This document shows, piece after piece, positions 6,199-6,576 of a DNA stretch of 6,576 bases. Source of the DNA: Cellvibrionales bacterium UBA3090 (GTDB lineage: Bacteria; Pseudomonadota; Gammaproteobacteria; Pseudomonadales; Porticoccaceae); NCBI GenBank assembly GCA_002367235.1, contig DFBC01000011.1:1-6576 (forward strand), written 5' to 3'. Positions within the stretch are counted from its first letter, which is position 1; every line of letters begins with the position of its first letter. The notes below the pieces were generated by a model that worked only from the letters and a program-made list of their open reading frames with translations, searched no databases and was not told the DNA's origin. The position numbers and the translations under genes are program-made.

Positions 6199-6272
6199 CT
6201 CTTCGACAGCAAGCCAATCGACGAGGCTTTACCGTCAAGCAAGCTTTCGCTCTCGATCTCAGCGCCCATGAG
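6188..6272 (-). promoter_or_regulatory. Possible antiterminator pairing with the 6161-6198 terminator
   Basis: Plus-strand CTCATGGG at 6188-6195 is exactly complementary to CCCATGAG at 6265-6272. In minus-strand RNA the upstream copy would therefore pair 8 bp with a segment covering the first arm of the terminator stem (6192-6198). The terminator and this long-range helix exclude each other, the usual logic of attenuation. The complementarity is seen; a regulatory role is inferred and chance is possible. Confidence 0.3.
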
Positions 6273-6343
6273 GGTATGACAGATGCTATCAGGCTGGAAA
6301 GCAGACGGCTTGGGGAAATCACCTAATAAACCTATCAACCTCG

Positions 6344-6390
6344 CGCCTCTGGCACCGGACGCAAGCTAAGCTGCGCCGGTTACTGAGGCG
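6344..6390. other. Strong imperfect stem-loop
   Basis: Three stacked helices: CGCCTC/GAGGCG (6344-6349 with 6385-6390), then after a 4x4 internal loop ACCGG/CCGGT (6354-6358 with 6376-6380), then CGCA/TGCG (6360-6363 with 6372-6375) extended past a bulge by two more pairs to a TAA loop. The inverted repeat is symmetric, so it could act in RNA of either strand. No oligo-T follows it on either strand, so it is not itself a terminator. Confidence 0.8.
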
Positions 6391-6414
6391 TTACACAATA
6401 TTACTCCCCACAAT

Positions 6415-6444
6415 AAAAAAGGCGGCTTAAATAAGCCGCCTTTT
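6415..6444. terminator. Bidirectional intrinsic terminator after the acidic-tail gene
   Basis: GGCGGCTTA/TAAGCCGCC (6421-6429 with 6432-6440) forms an 8 to 9 bp GC-rich stem. It is flanked by six A at 6415-6420 (six T on the minus strand) and four T at 6441-6444. The minus-strand arrangement is the stronger and lies 18 bp past the stop of the upstream minus-strand gene, which it most likely serves. Confidence 0.9.
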
Positions 6445-6462
6445 ATGACACAAAACCAAAGA

Positions 6463-6576
6463 TTACTCTTCTGTTTTAGGCTCTTCTTCAGCAGGAGCTT
6501 CCTCAGCCGCCGCTTCTACAGTTTCCTCAACCACTTCTGGCTCAGGGGCAGCAGCCACTGCTAGTGTAACGATGCC
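6463..6576 (-). CDS. C-terminal end of an unidentified protein with an acidic Ala/Glu/Pro tail (partial)
   Basis: An open frame runs from the right edge to TAA at 6463-6465, giving 37 residues: GIVTLAVAAAPEPEV, then a tail rich in Glu, Ala and Pro ending EEPKTEE. An intrinsic terminator 18 bp past the stop supports a real gene end. The tail is low-complexity and not diagnostic. Acidic tails after a short beta-strand-like segment occur in the long (Ctc-type) form of ribosomal protein L25 and in some other translation or chaperone proteins, so L25 is a weak guess only. It does not resemble YebC, the usual neighbour of ruvC. Confidence 0.75.
   Translation of the reverse strand, partial: GIVTLAVAAAPEPEVVEETVEAAAEEAPAEEEPKTEE

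Larger units (their letters stand above)
6161..6403 (-). ncRNA. Candidate structured small RNA or attenuated leader, family not recognised
   Basis: About 240 nt between two same-strand terminators hold no convincing protein gene but contain ordered structure. A strong multi-part stem-loop (6344-6390) is enclosed by a possible 6-bp closing helix (6405-6410 with 6311-6316). A CCC-TCAT-GGG mini-hairpin lies at 6265-6274, and a short GAGC-GAAA-GCTT hairpin with a GNRA-type loop follows it. The transcript would end at the oligo-T terminator at 6161-6198. A -10-like TAATAT lies at 6398-6403, but no good -35 accompanies it, so the promoter and 5' end are unsure. I compared it by eye with 6S, tmRNA, SRP RNA, RNase P RNA and several riboswitches and saw no convincing match. 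It could be an sRNA, a leader of the ruvC operon, or a structured 3' remnant of the upstream transcript. Confidence 0.45.

Noticed and set aside
6189..6269. A 26-codon minus-strand frame (ATG at 6267-6269, TGA inside the terminator stem) that could be a leader peptide in the candidate RNA.
   Set aside because: No Shine-Dalgarno precedes the ATG, the composition is unremarkable with no run of one amino acid to support attenuation, and such short frames are expected by chance. Ribosome profiling would be needed to revive it.
6280..6310. On the plus strand, GCT-GGAA-AGC with nearby CAGG and AGCAG resembles the apical loop of SRP RNA.
   Set aside because: The internal-loop bases and the helix below it do not follow the SRP pattern, and the ends of the region do not form the long SRP rod.
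6311..6410. Partial look-alikes of known riboswitches: GGGGAGTA (yybP-ykoY type), AGAGGCGCG (lysine type) and GGTGATTTCCCC (cobalamin type).
   Set aside because: Each match is under about 12 nt, and the remaining conserved core of each riboswitch is missing. No metal, lysine or cobalamin gene follows.

Overview
The window carries a single long minus-strand gene string of the kind found in Gammaproteobacteria: ruvC-ruvA-ruvB-ybgC-tolQ-tolR-tolA-tolB-pal, read from high to low coordinates. The continuous ruvCAB-tol-pal order, and a TolA C-terminus ending in a PEDL-type tail like that of Pseudomonas TolA, point to a Pseudomonas-related, possibly marine gammaproteobacterium rather than an enteric. 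The moderate base composition would fit that. The genus cannot be fixed from this sequence.

Layout from the 5' (high-coordinate) end. Positions 6463-6576 hold the last 37 codons of an unidentified gene with an acidic Ala/Glu/Pro tail, closed by a strong intrinsic terminator (6415-6444). Next comes about 360 bp without a convincing protein gene. On the minus strand this stretch reads as a structured RNA with a second, very typical intrinsic terminator (6161-6198). Immediately downstream lies a near-consensus LexA (SOS) box (6130-6149) over the likely ruvC promoter, and then the nine-gene string. The genes are packed with gaps of 2 to 35 bp, except for 82 bp between tolB and pal. Pal is cut by the left edge of the window.

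The genes form two functional groups. RuvC, RuvA and RuvB are the Holliday-junction resolvase and branch-migration motor of recombinational repair, so the LexA box upstream makes physiological sense. YbgC, TolQ, TolR, TolA, TolB and Pal form the Tol-Pal envelope machine. TolQ/TolR is a proton-driven motor in the inner membrane, TolA spans the periplasm, and TolB and Pal act at the outer membrane and peptidoglycan during constriction. All catalytic or motor residues checked are intact.

The most unusual parts are the structured non-coding stretch between the two terminators, including a possible antiterminator pairing; the LexA box placed ahead of the whole ruv-tol string; and a very short TolA whose periplasmic spacer is a Lys-Pro repeat, as in TonB, rather than the long helix of enteric TolA. 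I found no defence system, mobile element, CRISPR array, tRNA or rRNA.
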